Positions 4,459-5,173 of a stretch of 5,173 nucleotides of DNA are shown piece by piece. Position 1 is the stretch's first letter. Every line of letters begins with the position of its first letter. Source of the stretch: Adhaeribacter sp. (GTDB lineage: Bacteria > Bacteroidota > Bacteroidia > Cytophagales > Hymenobacteraceae). Made by a program: the position numbers and the translations under genes. The DNA is taken from assembly GCA_028288395.1 (NCBI GenBank), contig JAQBNV010000292.1:1-5173 (forward strand), in the 5' to 3' direction. The notes under the pieces were generated by a model. The model saw only the letters and a list, made by a program, of their open reading frames with translations, made no database searches and was not told the DNA's origin.

Positions 4459-5172
4459 TTAATTTTTATTAACTGGTATTTTACTCAGGAACTTGATATT
4501 CTTCGGGTCGGCGTAGTTGTACTGGTACAACCCATCGTTGCCTACTGCCAGCAGTGTATTGCCCAGCGGAATCATATCAAAGGCATGAATATCTTTAAAA
4601 TGGGCAAGTTTGTTCTGGTCGATGGTAAGAACGTTTTGGGCATCAAACACTTTTAATCCGAAATTGCCTTCGCACAAAAACAAGGTGCCCCGGTCGATGC
4701 CCAAGCCGTGCGGGTTGTCCATGGGATAGGTTTTAACCCGGCGGGGATTCTGAATAGAAGAAATATCGATAACCTCCAGTTGGTTGATGCTGTTGCCGGT
4801 GCGGCATTCGGATCCGTTCCGGATGGTTACGTAAGCGTAATTACCTTCTACCACTACCGGGTCGCAGCCAAAAAAGTGACTAATACTCGAAATAAATTTA
4901 GGTTGCGCCGGCTGGCTGTTGTCGTAAATGAGCATGCCGGTGCTGGTACCCAGGAATAGTTTGTCCTGGTAAGGGAAAATGGTTTCGGTGCCCCAACTCG
5001 TCGTAACATTTGCTCCGCGTACCGGGCTGGCTGGCCGGCTGATATCAAAAACCTGGATGCTGGAAGAATTTACGGCGTATAAATAATCATTGGTGATGGT
5101 GAAACGAGCCATAGAACCGCCAGTACCCGTGGAGCCGGCGTTTGTAGTTGCACTGGCATTCGCAAAACTGGC
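4459..5172 (-). CDS. LVIVD-repeat beta-propeller protein, 5' end cut by window edge
   Basis: The frame is open from the right edge to the stop at 4461-4459, giving 237 residues of the C-terminal part. A Met at 5112-5110 is internal: the frame continues upstream into a linker rich in Ala, Gly, Ser, Thr and Asn (ASFANASATTNAGSTGTGGS), and family members have a few hundred residues with an N-terminal lipoprotein or signal region not seen here. Repeats of the LVIVD type (strand, short turn, V-F/I-D) are clear: LYAVNSSSIQVFDIS, LFLGTSTGMLIYDNS, AYVTIRNG...LEVIDIS with an NPHGL block, LFLCEGNFGLKVFDAQN and LLAVGNDGLYQYNYADPKN. These should form propeller blades in an envelope or surface protein. 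Two Cys (in FGCDPV and SECRTG) may pair. Biochemical function is unknown for this family. Confidence 0.85.
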   Translation of the reverse strand, partial: ASFANASATTNAGSTGTGGSMARFTITNDYLYAVNSSSIQVFDISRPASPVRGANVTTSWGTETIFPYQDKLFLGTSTGMLIYDNSQPAQPKFISSISHFFGCDPVVVEGNYAYVTIRNGSECRTGNSINQLEVIDISSIQNPRRVKTYPMDNPHGLGIDRGTLFLCEGNFGLKVFDAQNVLTIDQNKLAHFKDIHAFDMIPLGNTLLAVGNDGLYQYNYADPKNIKFLSKIPVNKN

Positions 5173-5173
5173 A

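Noticed and set aside
4708..5048. Open frames of 83 codons (plus) and 64 codons (minus) within the LVIVD gene
   Set aside because: Both are out of frame with a gene whose repeats are obvious; these are shadows.
1..5173. A new multi-gene defence, mobile or biosynthetic system
   Set aside because: The identifiable genes are housekeeping (mnmD, rlmN, thioesterase) or common envelope proteins, with separate transcription units and no mobile-element hallmarks.

Overview
The window looks like chromosomal DNA from a Bacteroidota bacterium, most likely a Cytophagales/Hymenobacteraceae relative such as Adhaeribacter or Hymenobacter. This is an inference from three things: the protein flavour (a Bacteroidota-style LVIVD-repeat protein, an outer-membrane beta-barrel protein and a typical RlmN), the lack of Shine-Dalgarno sequences before the starts, and several good matches to the Bacteroidota sigma-A promoter (TTG, 19-21 bp, TAnnTTTG). 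Base composition is moderate inside genes and very AT-rich between them. I see no integrase, transposase, CRISPR array, tRNA or rRNA.

Left part (1-1733). The 5' part of mnmD (tRNA wobble-uridine methyltransferase) runs leftwards off the window edge. Across a 223-bp divergent gap, a hotdog-fold acyl-CoA thioesterase reads rightwards. A 253-bp gap carrying a REP-like palindrome leads to a 64-codon lysine/glutamate-rich orphan gene, which ends at a strong intrinsic terminator (1770-1807).

Middle (1734-3546). The segment before rlmN holds two interleaved inverted repeats (a possible pseudoknot), a canonical four-tract G-quadruplex motif, and a perfect -7 element only a few bases before the rlmN ATG, so the rlmN mRNA is probably leaderless or nearly so. 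rlmN encodes the radical-SAM adenine-C2 methyltransferase of 23S rRNA and tRNA, with all key cysteines present. Its stop codon is exactly the loop of a 9-bp hairpin that looks like a two-way terminator. The 470 bp beyond rlmN is not empty. On the minus strand it has a full consensus promoter followed by two overlapping open frames of protein-like sequence without an ATG, best read as a small gene broken by a frameshift and start loss, and ending at the same shared terminator.

Right part (3547-5173). Two leftward genes encode cell-envelope proteins: an exported beta-barrel protein with its own promoter, and upstream of it the C-terminal part of an LVIVD-repeat beta-propeller protein whose 5' end lies beyond the window.

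Most of the window is ordinary housekeeping and envelope content, and I found no convincing new multi-gene system. The most interesting items are the broken small gene with an intact promoter, the stop-in-loop shared terminator, and the structured DNA/RNA signals upstream of rlmN.
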